Below are positions 12,401 through 24,152 of a stretch of DNA of 64,000 nt, piece after piece. The stretch lies in contig NC_088790.1 in the NCBI RefSeq assembly GCF_949628265.1, positions 3,166,545 through 3,230,544 on the forward strand, given 5' to 3'. The notes under the pieces are model-generated. The model was not told where the DNA came from, did no database searches, and saw nothing but the letters and a program-made list of their open reading frames with translations. The DNA comes from Cloeon dipterum (taxonomy: Eukaryota > Arthropoda > Insecta > Ephemeroptera > Baetidae). Position numbers and translations under genes: made by a program. How positions within the stretch are numbered: position 1 is the stretch's first letter; each line of letters starts with the position of its first letter.

Positions 12401-14473
12401 GTTTTCCATTGCACCTGACGAGAAATCCGGCACAGCAATCATATCCATTTTAGGAAGGGGATACGGCACGTTGAAATAATCTTCAAAGAAATCAAGCACC
12501 TTCGGAGCGATATCGAGGGAATAGCTGGCCTGGGCGATAGCGTCAGGTCGGGCCCACACCCTGAAGGTGGTGTTGGCAGGGGTGGATTCCAAGTAAGCAA
12601 AGTCGGAAACGACAAACGCCACCAAGTACGTCGACATTCGCACACTCTCAACGTATTCGTCGCGGAACCAATCGTCCTCACTATTTGAAAATGGTTTAAT
12701 TTTTTAATTACCGTCTTTGACGAAGTTTCTGATCACACCAATCGATTCTTGAGGGTCGAATTAAGTAAATTGAATATTTTTTCCGACCAAAAAGTGCAGT
12801 GCGACGTCGTGCGAACTTCTTTCCCGCCAAAAAATATTAATCTATATCTGAGATCTGCGCATGCTGCAGGATCTGACAAAGAAGTCATTTGTACAGGCGG
12901 TCTCTCTGCTCAAACCAGCTCTGACGCATGCGCACTTCTCGCATTCATACTGTTTTGGCGGGAAGAAAAAGTTCGCACGTCGCGCTGGACTATTAGGTTG
13001 GAAAAAATATCCACTTTACCTAATTTGACCCTCAAGAATCGATTGGTGTACTCAGAATTTTCGTCAAAGACGGTCTTTAAAATAAAAGTCATACAGTTGG
13101 ACTGATTTGGCCAGCGGCATGTTGCTGATGGAGGTGAAACCCTTGCGGCGAATCATGTTCACTTGGAAAACAGCCTTCATAGCGGGCTCATCAAAACAAG
13201 GAAAGGCTCTGCGGGCGTCCACCGGCTCGAATTGTGTCACTCCCATCCATCTAAAAATTGCTATTATTATTTGAGAGTTTTACAACAACAAACTACTGTC
13301 TTCGTGTGCGTGCAACGTGATGAAGGCAGGCGCGCGCGTGTCAAAACCACAATAATTAGCATTCACGCGGGGCAACTGTGTCATTGCCGTTGACAGGTGC
13401 TGGGTGGATTATGTACATTTGATTCGATTATTATACACGTTAGTGCTTCTGCGGTTTCCATCTGGCCGGCCGCCAAGAAAACAAACCCATTTAGCGAATG
13501 TGAGTGAGAATGGAGCAAGTTTTCAGAGTCACTTTTACTCGCGCACCGTGGGTTATACCAGAGCTAGTTGTTTATTGAGAGAACGACTTCTCTGGGAAAT
13601 TTCCACGATGAGGAAACTAATAAATATTCAAGATACTGCTTGAAAAAATTCATTTAAAGGTTCAAGATGCCAGCTTGATTCTAAATTGTTTTAATGTAAT
13701 AAAAAAATTTCAAATTAAATTATTTTTTGCTTGATCCCCCCCTCTCTCTCTCTCTCTCTCTTCGCGATCTGTCCAATAATGTGCGAATTTAGAGGAAATT
13801 TCCCTAAATCATGATTTTACAATACAAACTTTATCAAAAATGAAATTTGTAGCTCCATATCCAATTTTCAGTTATTTTTGTAATTAAAAATTGTCGCTTA
13901 CTTTGTGGTTCCAGTGGCTTTGTCTTTATAGCTGCTTCTGTAGTAGCCTGCCAAGTTAGTGGTGAGGGCTCCCGTGTACGGAATGTCAATGATGTATTTG
14001 TGCCCTGATTTCAGCTCTTCGTTCAGATGAATAATGTAAAAGCTGTTTTCAGCGTCAATCTCGTGTCCAGCGATTTGCAAATTGTGGCCAGTCGCGTTGT
14101 CGGTCACGTTGACGTCGTCAGTGGTCAAATTGAGTCCTCTCGAGTGCAGCACCACTTTGGACGTGTCCTCCGCGCAAATGACCCTGATCACCGTGCGTCC
14201 CTCGAATCTGAAGTTGTCTTCCTCGAGGAAGGTTTTTATTTCCAAAGTGTAATGTTCCGGGCGCAGGTTTTCGGGCAGCCGGTACGAAGTCGCATTCGAG
14301 GCGGCAGCGGGTGACGCGGTGGTCGAGGCCGCCAGCGAATTGGCCGTCGACAGGTCGCTCTCAACGCTGGCAGCGGTCGAGGTGGATAAATCTTCGCTCG
14401 CAGTAGAGATGCTCTCTTGTCCGCATGCGAAACTGGCCGTGAACAGCACTAGGACCAGCGCTATTGAACCCAT
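9443..14473 (-). CDS. APN-1: secreted aminopeptidase N-like metallopeptidase (M1 family)
   Basis: Zinc exopeptidase that removes N-terminal residues from peptides. Exons: 14473-13902, 13250-13095, 12680-12381, 12327-12144, 12088-11932, 11728-11573, 11263-11130, 11010-10815, 10764-10428, 10371-10216, 10161-9994, 9940-9797, 9745-9664, 9607-9443 (2907 nt, 968 aa). The signal peptide starts [18 protein letters not shown] and is followed by a Ser/Thr/Ala-rich stretch to about residue 65. Then come an M1 N-terminal beta domain, the catalytic domain with exopeptidase motif GAMEN (332-336) and zinc site HELAH (368-372) plus E391, catalytic Tyr454 (SYSKG), and an ERAP1-C-like helical domain. There is no hydrophobic C-terminal tail; the protein ends EQYFA. 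It is the most divergent of the seven copies, with a longer N-terminal linker, and is probably the oldest split. Introns 2 and 5 carry inverted-repeat insertions. Confidence 0.95.
11785..11931. repeat. short inverted repeat in intron 5 of APN-1
   Basis: The sequence from gtacagtgagaagc to the right edge at gaatgcgtac is an imperfect palindrome of about 147 bp (tttcaaattgagaacgcaa pairs with ttgcgttcttaatttgag, with a central tcaccgtgaga). Its right edge abuts the splice donor of exon 5. Paralogues lack it. It is a probable small foldback insertion. Confidence 0.65.
12711..13073. repeat. MITE-like inverted-repeat element in intron 2 of APN-1
   Basis: Terminal inverted repeats begin ccgtctttgacgaa and end ttcgtcaaagacgg. 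The arms continue with matching caccaatcgattcttgaggg and ccctcaagaatcgattggtg, and again near the middle (gtgcgaacttctttcccgcc against ggcgggaagaaaaagttcgc). The six other APN copies have a 40-60 bp intron at this position, so this is an insertion of about 363 bp. No transposase is encoded. Confidence 0.8.
13742..13761. repeat. (CT)n microsatellite in intron 1 of APN-1
   Basis: About ten CT units preceded by a C-run, in the 650-bp first coding intron. I recognise nothing else in that intron. Confidence 0.8.
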
Positions 14474-14483
14474 CGCGCCTGCG

Positions 14484-17027
14484 AATCAACATTTTGAGAA
14501 ATTCAAAAAGGGAACAAGCAGGGTTCAGCAATGTTGCAATGCGCAAAAATAAACCACTGGTTTTTAGTGATAAAAAACCATTAGTTTGGGGTTTTCCTCA
14601 TTTTTTCGAATTCACGCCTGAAAATTTCACTTCAAAAATTTCAGAACTTTTGGAAAATTACGATGATAGTGTTTGAATTGTCGGTCTTTTAGTGAAACAA
14701 GAAACAAGTGGCTTTTATAGTGATTTTGTAAAAATCCCTATTTTTTGTCATTCATCATGAGGATTTTTTATCTTAAAATATTCCGGTGTTTCGGGAAAAT
14801 GCGCGAAATTGCAGAAAAACAATTTTTTAGCAATGCAGTGTTTTCCGAGCTTGCCAATTTATTTCCGTAATTTAAATGCCTGGAATTGCTTGAAATTTGA
14901 TTAGATTTACAATTTTTGGCACAGTCTAAGCTAGGAAAGGTCCACCTCCCACCTTTTGGCCAAAAATCAAATGCTTTGCTCAACTTTGCATACGCGTGGA
15001 AAAATATTTTAGGATGTTGATGATTATTTAAATTATATTTAAGATTAATGAGTGCGCAGAAATGATGATTATTATTAATACTGTGCTATTTTTCATATTT
15101 CCTTGTGTGCATTGTAGTGATGCATTCCACCTGCTCTATTTTGTAGTGACATGCCAAAAGTTAAATAAAAATTAATGAAGTTTTAGGTCATAATTCCAAA
15201 AATTGCCTAGTTTTCAGGGGGGCTCAAAGTTGGATAATTTAAAATAAAATATTTTCACGGACTTTTTGCTGCAGTGAGAGCAAAGATAAATTAATAAAGA
15301 AGTGACCAATACATTAAACGCCCAACAAAAAACTTCGTAGGTCAAAGGTCAAGGTCACTAAAATTCAACCTAAGATTTCAAGAAATCTTTGCATATCGAA
15401 GGGCACAAAAAATTTGAATTCTAAGATAGCCGAAATTCGCCTTTTTTTGCTCTTTTTATCCCTGTCCGAGGAGGACCGGGAAGGGCGCGCACTGCACTAG
15501 CACGAATGCTGAAACCCGGGTCCCAATAACACCGCGAACGGATAACATGGGCGCACCGGGCCGCACAGGGACCCAGCCCACTCAAGGGCCACTTGCCTCC
15601 GCACCGAGGACTGCATTGAAACGCTAGACATTCGTCCCGTGAAGCCAAATCACGCATGCTGGAAAGGTGCAAACCAGCAAGTAGCGAGTCGGCGCCGGTG
15701 CGCCTCCCAGCCCGTCGAGCAATTTGAGCAATTCGAGTTACTAAACTAACCACTCTTTGCCATCTCTGACATTAGGTAGCCAGTATTAGAACTCCGAATT
15801 GCTCAAATACCTCCCATTGCTTTGACACTCCTGAGAGTGCCTTAACAATGCGAGCCAACGGGCTGGTTAGATAAAACGGGCTTATTTGATAAAAAAAGCA
15901 TATAAAAGTTTTGTGCATCGGGTGTTCCGCATTTTTGAGAAATTTGAATTTGAATTTTGAAAATCGTGTTTCTTGCCCCAAAATAATAATTCTAAATTCA
16001 ATTTACGCTAGCTTCCCGATTTTTCAGCCAGATTTGGCAATTTAGGTGATCCTTTTTGAAAAGTTATTAGTTTCTATAAGGAGTGTAAATCATCCCTTAT
16101 CCCCTGGAGGTGATTTATTTTGGTTAATTGTTCAATTTCGCCGATTTTGACCGTCCATGGTGTCGATCTATATGTTTTCCGCCCCCCAAAAATCAAATCT
16201 AATCAATTTCACTTGCATCCTTCTGCTCTACTTCGGTCTGTATTCGAGATGATTTTTTTTTAAATGCACACAGAGTGTGAAAATAACGTTCCTCTATATG
16301 ATTAAATTGTACTATTCTCGCCATAAAAGAAGGAGAGCTTCGTTTACGATGCAAATTGCTCAAAGAGTTGATTACCTCAACTGAAATAGGTGCTATAAGG
16401 TCCTGATTGCCATGCTAATTCCTACACTTCCCTCATCTTATCGCGTTATGTACAAATTATACATGCAGCAAAGAAAATTACAAGTGTACGGTACGCTTGC
16501 CAGCCTGAAGCTCTATATTATTATTAGACAGAGAGAAAAAATATTCAAAGACAGGTGAAGTAAAAGTATTGAGAAAAACATCGTTTTGGTAGCCGCACCA
16601 AAAGACTATCACTAAAGAGGTCAATAACTCGGATCGGTTTCGCGTTCAAGATAATTTTCGGCCTTCAAAAACCTGTTTCTCGGTATCGTGTGACAGCAAC
16701 TAGTTCATCCTTTACTCAGTATTCAATCAGAACCAGATGATGCTGCGCGTAAAAAGCGCGGAAATAAGGTCAGCTCGAGAATCGAGAAGTGAAACCGATT
16801 GAATAAATTTCAAGCGTAGCACCAGGAAATAAATAATTGTTTGTATGAAATTAAGTATCGATAACATTTTTCAAGTTAAAATAACTCTTATCAGAGAAAT
16901 TATTAAAAAAAAATAAGCAAGGAGTTAACTACGATGTAATATTTTGCTAGTATTATATTTTCTTTTAATTTTTTTTTTTAATTTTGTGTATTGACATGCA
17001 AGAATAACCAAGAGTGAATAGTCTTAC
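14484..17027 (-). other. inferred 5' UTR intron of APN-1
   Basis: The stretch between the leader exon (donor at 17022-17027) and the acceptor just before the ATG at 14473. It has no supportable coding sequence. It holds a SINE-like repeat at about 15435-15862, and near 15320-15360 a short motif (aggtcaaaggtcaaggtcac) that also occurs in the foldback element of APN-2. The rest is AT-rich and unassigned. Confidence 0.5.
15435..15862 (-). mobile_element. SINE-like retroposon, copy 1
   Basis: GC-richer than its surroundings. Read on the minus strand it starts near aaccagcccgttggc and ends in an A-rich tail (gggataaaaagagcaaaaaaag). A nearly identical copy lies at 56296-56732, and the 3' body recurs at about 60940-61190. 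It encodes nothing convincing. Confidence 0.7.
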
Positions 17028-17165
17028 CGTGTGGCCGTCCGTCAGGAGAGCTGCTGGGTCAATGGCTGGGTCCGCGGTGGCGCGCGGTGCCTGTCTCGAA
17101 CCTGCACCTCCCGCAGCGCAGCGCCGGTCCCCTCTTTTAGCACGGCTATGCGCGTGTGATGGAAC
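17028..17165 (-). promoter_or_regulatory. APN-1 leader exon and promoter block (inferred)
   Basis: Minus strand: a GC-rich segment ending in ggccacacg followed by the donor gtaagac (17022-17027). It is a diverged copy of the block found once upstream of every APN gene. The splice donor and the 'cattgaccc...agct' core are conserved, while the upstream part (gctaaaagagggg instead of gataaaaagtgggg) has drifted. It probably supplies the non-coding first exon. Confidence 0.55.
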
Positions 17166-18075
17166 CTTAACGTCCTTTCCAGCGCAATCGCTCTTTTCTT
17201 TGCAAACAAAAATCGATGCAAATACAAAGGGCGCCAGTTCTAATAATGCTAATGCTGCAGCTGTCCAGAAGTACGCGTATAATTTTAACGGCTAAAGTTT
17301 GTGGTTTGTGTTCCAGCAGACAAAGGGTCACGGGTTGAAAGACAAAATTTACACCAGAAATCAAACAAAACTCTCAATAATATAGAATTAAATATTTTTC
17401 ATTATATCTAGGTTTTAAAATAAGAAAATAATATTTATAAATGAAACGAGAATTTATTTCTAGAATTATAATTGAAACTTAAAAGAAAATCAAGCGCTTT
17501 TTTGTTGACATTGGCAGCATACTTTCATTTTCTGTTGTGCAATTTCTGTGCTATAATAGGCATTCATTATTACACACGCGTCTCTTTTGTTCGACTTTAC
17601 GAAACCGGTTAAATGCGTGCAAAAAGCGTGCAAATGACGCAACACTATTACAAAGTAAGTATAAGCCTCTGATCCTACGAAATTAATCACGTACTCTGCT
17701 GCTGACGAGATAGATTTGATGCTTGAGTGAAACTTGTTATTAAAGAGTGCAACAAAAGCGGGTTGCCCCATATTTGTTTTATTCGTATTTAACAGAATCC
17801 TTTTTAATGGTGGATAGTCAAATCAAATTCAATTTCACAGGTAAAAAATTATTAATTAACAAAGAAAGAAATACAAACACAGCCATTCAAATTTTCTTAA
17901 ATTTATTTTGTTTCCAAATTAAACAAAATCGGGGTTTCCGTGTATAATCTGCAAAAGGAAACCAAAAATTTGGAATAAAAACATATGAATAAATTTTCTG
18001 CTTTCATTTTAAATGGGAAATAAATAAAAAAATTTAAATACATTTAGAATTGAGATAGATAGTGGTACTTTCGGA
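17166..18075. other. intergenic spacer between APN-2 3' end and APN-1 promoter
   Basis: AT-rich sequence with no supportable gene. It must contain the APN-2 3' UTR near 18000-18075 and sequence upstream of the APN-1 leader exon. Confidence 0.5.
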
Positions 18076-21000
18076 TCACGCGGATAGTTCTTTATTAGCG
18101 AAAGAGGAGAACCACTCAATAACTGTTGAATAGTATCTCGAGTGCCACTGCACGTTCAACTCGACATTCTCCAGTGCCTGCTTCACTGCAAATTTCGCCC
18201 CTTTGAGATATTCGGAGTTCAGTTCCACAAATTGCTTGATCTGTAATTGTAATAGAGGAATAGAGCGATAGTAAATTTATTTTGAGTTTTATTTTACCTG
18301 CTCCAAATCATTTTTCGTGCTCATCAAACGAGAAACACCTTCAACGTATTTTCCAACTCGAGAGAATTCCGGACTAACACTAAAATTCAATTAATAAATA
18401 TTTGAATCTAATTATTTCCATGAAAAACCTACTAAGAGTGAATATCTTTGATGCGGGAGAAAAGAAATTCTCTCGCAATGTAGAAGCCGCTCGAGCTAGT
18501 GGCCACCGAATTAAACACGCTGGTTACATCTTGCTTGCGAATGCCTGAAGTTTCGTTCATTGACATGTCCAAAAATCTGAAATTTCCCATGAACCTTTAC
18601 AAACATTAAGTCTTTTATGCTTCGTGTTCACCTGTGCAAAAGCCACATTTCTCGTGCGCATCCTAAAGCAGACAAAAGTTTATTTTTTTCTGCGGCGACG
18701 TTCGAGCCCAAAAATCTCTTCCACACAAAGTCCCAGGCTGGTTCGCCTCCTGATTTTACAGCGTGGCAGTAGACCACGCCTCTCAGTTCAACAGGGATGC
18801 TTTAAAAAATATTAAATTAATTTTACGTGGGAACGCATTTGTTTCAATCGTACGGATTAACAACGTCTGGATCCTCGGCGGTTTGCTGCTGCCAGGTTTT
18901 GAAAAGAGCCACGGCTTGCTCCTCGCAGTCGGACACCCCCAAGGAGCATGACCAGCTTAGAACCTGAGCGCGGTGTTTCATCTGCGGGATAGTGTCTACG
19001 GCCACACTTGGCCTGAAAAAATGGATTATTTTTATTTTAAAAATAAATATTTATTTAAAAAAATAAATCATTAAATTGCTTACGTGAAAGGTTCGTCAAG
19101 TGCGTTGTAAACGGGAGTTAGAAGAGCGCGGACGAATTTTCTAAATGGACCATATCCTCCTCCTCGTTTTGTCATCCTGGACAAGTATTCCAGGTTCGAG
19201 AAGGCGGCGCGCCACGGAAAGTATTCTCTTTCATGGGGAAGATAGCGAAGAAGGTTCAGGGCCAAATTGTACTCGAGTAAACCAGCCTTGGCCAGACTGA
19301 ACGCGTCGTCGATGATCTGCACTCTGTTCAAAGTGGGAATCCCTCCGTGGTTTTTCTCGGTTCTCAGCACAGTGGACAAAAGATCCCAATTTTCAGAATC
19401 ATAATTTATCCGGTACAAAGCTGGAAAATTATAGGTTAAATTAAATATTTCATTGATAATGTATTACCAGTGGCATTAACGTTGAGCAGGAGCCATTGGT
19501 CCTTTTTGGGCAGATCTGTCAGAGTTGCATTAGACGTGTTCATCCAGAAGCGAGGCTTGGTGCTCATGTCAAGGAGCGCATTCGACGGGTCCGTGTAGCT
19601 GATGGGAACCCACCACAAGCTCTCGCGATCCTCACTCGAACGGCCAAGCGAATCAGTCACAAAACGATTCTGGGGGAAAAAATAGGCAACTGGTAAATGA
19701 TAGAAGTGTTGCGAGTTGCTGTCTACGGCCAATGCAGGCGTTTCAATATAAAATAAACCTTGCAGCTTTCGGATAATGATATATTACCTGCCACAGTTCT
19801 GCGCTTCCTTTCTCGTAATTACGCTTGACGTGAATCACCGGATATCCAGTTTGAAGCGTCCAGCTGTCCATGATTTCTTTCACTGTCGCTTCTCTTGGCG
19901 CTTCTTTTCGACTAGAATCTGCTCAACACAATTTGAATTAAATTATATCGGTAAGAAATTTATTAATTCAGGTTCGTATTAATTAAGCTATTTAAATAAT
20001 CTGAATAAATACCTCGAGCAGAGTCGTCTCGTGACTGTTCCTCAAAACTGGCCCACAAATCATTTTGGACCGCGTTGCTATACTGGTGAGTCTTTAAATA
20101 TCTGCCGACGCCTCGCCTGAAGGTTTCCTCGCCCAAAACGTAGTTTAACATTCTCAAAACTAGATAGCCTGTAATAAAAAAAATCAGGTGGAATTTCACA
20201 ATCAATAATAGAAACTCAAACAAACCTTTGGAGTATGATATGTCATCAAATAATTGCCAGATTTCACTGGGATGCTGAATATTATTTGAAACGGGATGTG
20301 ACGATTTTAAAGAATCTTTAGAAAAGATTTTCTGGAGAGCTTTAACTGCCAAATAGTCAGGATAATTCCACGATGGTTGAACCTAACACCACATCGAATT
20401 ATATAGTATAAATATAATCAAAATACCAGAAAACGTTACATGATTAGTTCCGAGCCCTTGAACGTAAGAAGCAAATCCTTCGTTGAGCCAAATGTCATCC
20501 CACCACTTCATGGTGACCAAATTTCCAAACCACTGGTGAGCTAATTCGTGGGCCACAACGCTTGTCACCCGTTCTTTAGCGTTCAGATCAGAAACACCTT
20601 CCTCATACAACATAGCCGTCTCTCTAAAAATTATATGTTTAACTTTAAAAATTAAATGAACTGATTTTTTGTAAATGACCTGAAGTCCAAATATAATCAC
20701 TCTCCCTTCTACATATCCTTACGAATTTATTTTAAATAAGATCGATGACTCTAGGAGCAGTTATTTGCGAGATTGGAGGTCGATTGGACGCGATTTTTCA
20801 GCGTTGAAATTTTTAGGTGGCAGTCATATTTGCTTAAAGTACTTGTTAATAGATGGTGAAATTCCAAATTTGAAGCTCGGGAATGGGGGCGTTCCCTATT
20901 TTTTCGGTATCTCAAAAATACCCGAAAAACGAATTGTGTTAATGAATTGTAAACTGCAACTCTTGACTGCATTGAGGTATCACCTTGAAATTTTCACTGC

Positions 21001-24000
21001 CCAACCTAGTTTTTGATCCTGAACAACTTTTACATTTACAAAAAATTCGCAGGTCGAAGGTCAAGGTCACCTTTTGCGACCTTTTTTTGAAAATTCAAAA
21101 TTAAGGGATGATAGCCCCCTACGATTTTTTTGGGGTTCAGGGCTGAAATGTAGCCCGTGAAATTCTGCAAAAGCACACCAAGTTTCATAGGTGCAATCGC
21201 GATACTTTTGCTGCAATTCGAATTTGAAGTTTGAAAACCTGCTCGAAGCCGCTTTACCGCGCATGCACTTTGAGCGGCGAGTTCGCCTCTCGTTTTTCAA
21301 GTTGATTTTTTTCGCATTTCACTTGCTTAGAAACACCAATGGGGCCTAGGGTAGACCAAGGAAGGTCAAAATCGACCTTCAGGGTCTGTCCCTGACGTGA
21401 CCCTGAGATCCGAAATATCGAAAATTTCCAATTTCATCGAACTTGGTGTCCTTTAATAGGTTTTCACCACCGTAGAGCTCAAATATACAGCCAAAACTGC
21501 CGAATGACAATCCTGAAACCAGTTCTTGAAATATTTGTGGTATTTGCCATAATTCCATGTGTTAAAATTGTCAAATTTTGAAATCTAAAATTTATGAAAA
21601 GATTCTTCTGTTTTGTACTTACGAAATTTATATTGAGTTTTAAAAAAACCGATCGTTTTTTTTACAAAGTTAACAAATATATTTAGAGCAATAACAAATA
21701 AATTACACGTTTAAAATTTTTTCTTAAAAAAGTATGGAAATAAATTTTTTTTAGTTTTTTAAAGTAGATTAATTTTTGTTATTGCATTTAATAACATTTT
21801 TTATAGCATTAAGCATAAGATCCTTTATTATCAGCACATATTATACTTTATATGTGCAAATAAGAAGTATCTTTTCATAAATTAAAAATTTCAAAATTTT
21901 GACCATTTCACACATCACGTCTGGATGAATGGCTACCACAATTATTTCAAGAACCGGTTTCGGGATTGTCATTTGGTGGTTTTGGCTATATATTTGAGCT
22001 CTACGATGGTGAAAACCTATTAAAGGACACCAAGTTCGATGAAATTGGAAATTTTCGATATTTCGGATCTCAGGGTCACGTCAGGGACAGACCCTGAAGG
22101 TCGATTTTGACCTTCCTTGGTCTACCCTAGGCCCCATTGGTGTTTCTAAGCAAGTGAAATGCGAAAAAAATCAACTTGAAGAACGAGAGGTGAACTCGCT
22201 GCTCAAAGTCCACGCGCGGTAAAGCGGCCTCGAGCAGGTTTTCAAACTTCAAATTCAAATTGCAGCAAAAGTTTCGCGATTGCACCTATGAAACTTGGTG
22301 TGCTTTTGCAGAATTTCACGGGCTACATTTCAGCCCTGAATCCCAAAAAAATCGTAGGGGGCTATCATCCCTTAATTTTGAATTTTCAAAAAAAGGTCGC
22401 AAAAGGTGACCTTGACCTTCGACCTGCGAATTTTTTGTAAATGCAAAAGTTGTTCAGGATCAAAAACTAGGTTGGGCAGTGAAAATTTCAAGGTGATACC
22501 TCAATGCAGTCAAGAGTTGCAGTTTACAATTCATTAACACAATTCGTTTTTCGGGTATTTTTGAGATACCGAAAAAATAGGGAACGCCCCCATTCCCGGG
22601 CTTCAAATTTGGAATTTCACCATCTATTAACAAGTACTTTAAGCAAATATGACTGCCACCTAAAAATTTCAACGCTGAAAAATCGCGTCCAATCGACCTC
22701 CAATCTCGCAAATAACTGCTCCTATATAAAATTGCAATCAAATTTTAGTCTAATTTTGCATGAACTGAAAGAAATTGCAAGGATTTTGGACTACGTTATC
22801 AAGATGTTCCTTTCCTGGCTACAATATAATTTCCTCAAATGTGATCTGTCCTCATAGACGTTTTCATCTTGGCTTTTATTAAAAATTGTAAATCTATTAA
22901 TTGCGATGGTATCATTTACTCTAGTGTATCAAAAAGCCTGTAACATTATCACAAAGCTGCCTGTTATAACACAAAAAGTTTAATTAAGTCGTACGCCGTC
23001 GGTGTCCAATAAATAATTATTAATTTAAAAAAATTGCTAGAATTTGAAGTTTATTTACCTGTAAGTAACCAATCCCCAATTTTCCATTGCACCCGCCGAG
23101 AAATCGGGCAGCGCGATCATATCCATTTTAGGAAGGGGATAAGGCACGTTGAAATACTCCTCGAAAAATTCCAGTACTTTTGGGCCGATTTCCAGCGAGT
23201 ATCGGGCCTGTTCTATGGCATCATGTCGAGCCCACACCCTGAAGGTGGTGTTGTCAGGGCTGGATTGGAGGTGTGCAAAGTCGGAAACGACAAACGCCAC
23301 CAAGTACGTCGACATTCGCACACTCTCAACGTATTCGTCGCGGAACCAATCATCCTCACTATATTGGCAAATGGATTAATTTTTTAAATAAATATTTTAA
23401 TTAAAAATCGTACAGTTGGACTGATTTGGCCAGTGGCATGTTGCTTATGGAGGTGAAACCCTTGCGACGAATCATGTTCACTTGGAAAACAGCTTTCATC
23501 GCGGGCTCATCAAAACAAGGAAACGCTCTGCGGGCGTCAATTGCTTCGAATTGCGTTGTTGCAATCCACCTGTCAAGCATTTACTACATATTTAGCCAAA
23601 AATAAACAATATTTACTTTTTGTCTCCAGTCGCTTTATCTTGATAGCTGCTTCGATAGTAACCTTTCAAGTTGGTGGTCAAATATCCCTTAAAGGGAATT
23701 TCAATCAAATATTTGCTCCCTGATTTCAGCTCCTCTTTCAGGTTGATTATGTAGAATTCGTTTCGAGTGTCAAACTCGTGACCGATGATTTCTTTGTCTC
23801 CGACTCGCACTTGGTCAGTTTTTAAGATGAGGTCTGTAGAATGCAGCACCACTCGAGACGTGTCCTTCTCACATTTAACCCTAATCAGGACGCGTCCTTC
23901 GAATCGCGAATTTTCTTCGTCCAGGAAAGTTTTAAGTTCCAAAGTGTAATGTTCTGGACGCAGATCTCCCGGTAGGCGATATGAAGGTGTTGGAAGCGCG

Positions 24001-24152
24001 GTAGTCGAGGCCGATAAAGAATTAGCTGTTGTCAGTTCCGGCTCGGCGACGCTTGTTGTCGAGAACAACGGTGCTCTTGGAGACACGCTTTCAATCCCTA
24101 TTGCTAAACTCGCCATCAAGAGCAGAACTATTTGAAAATTTGTTGGCTCCAT
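18076..24152 (-). CDS. APN-2: secreted aminopeptidase N-like metallopeptidase
   Basis: Exons: 24152-23617, 23569-23414, 23358-23059, 20623-20440, 20382-20226, 20168-20013, 19918-19788, 19669-19468, 19420-19084, 19012-18854, 18799-18632, 18576-18433, 18379-18298, 18240-18076 (2877 nt, 958 aa). Same exon count and phases as its siblings. The signal peptide starts [19 protein letters not shown]; a Ser/Thr-rich linker extends to about residue 53. The exopeptidase motif is canonical (AGAMENWG), the zinc site is HELAHQWFG with WLNEGFA 18 residues on, and the catalytic Tyr is in SYSKG. With APN-1 and APN-7 it is one of three copies with fully canonical GAMEN and HELAH, so activity is expected. Intron 3 is about 2.4 kb, against under 1 kb in siblings, because of the foldback element at 20754-22722. 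Confidence 0.95.
20754..22722. mobile_element. ~2-kb foldback (long inverted repeat) element in intron 3 of APN-2
   Basis: The left end ggagcagttatttgcgaga is perfectly mirrored at the right end. The arms (about 20754-21630 and 21850-22722) are near-identical inverted copies around an AT-rich loop of roughly 200 bp. TA dinucleotides flank both ends (20752-20753 and 22723-22724), and the sibling introns read actatatataaaatg at the empty site, which suggests a Tc1/mariner-type TA target. Each arm has an 83-94-codon open frame with no recognisable similarity; I regard these as arm symmetry, not genes. Confidence 0.9.

Noticed and set aside
20765-22741. Two long opposite-strand open frames with the same protein sequence in APN-2 intron 3
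   Set aside because: They are mirror images produced by the foldback arms, match no known family and include non-coding-like composition, so they were not called as genes.
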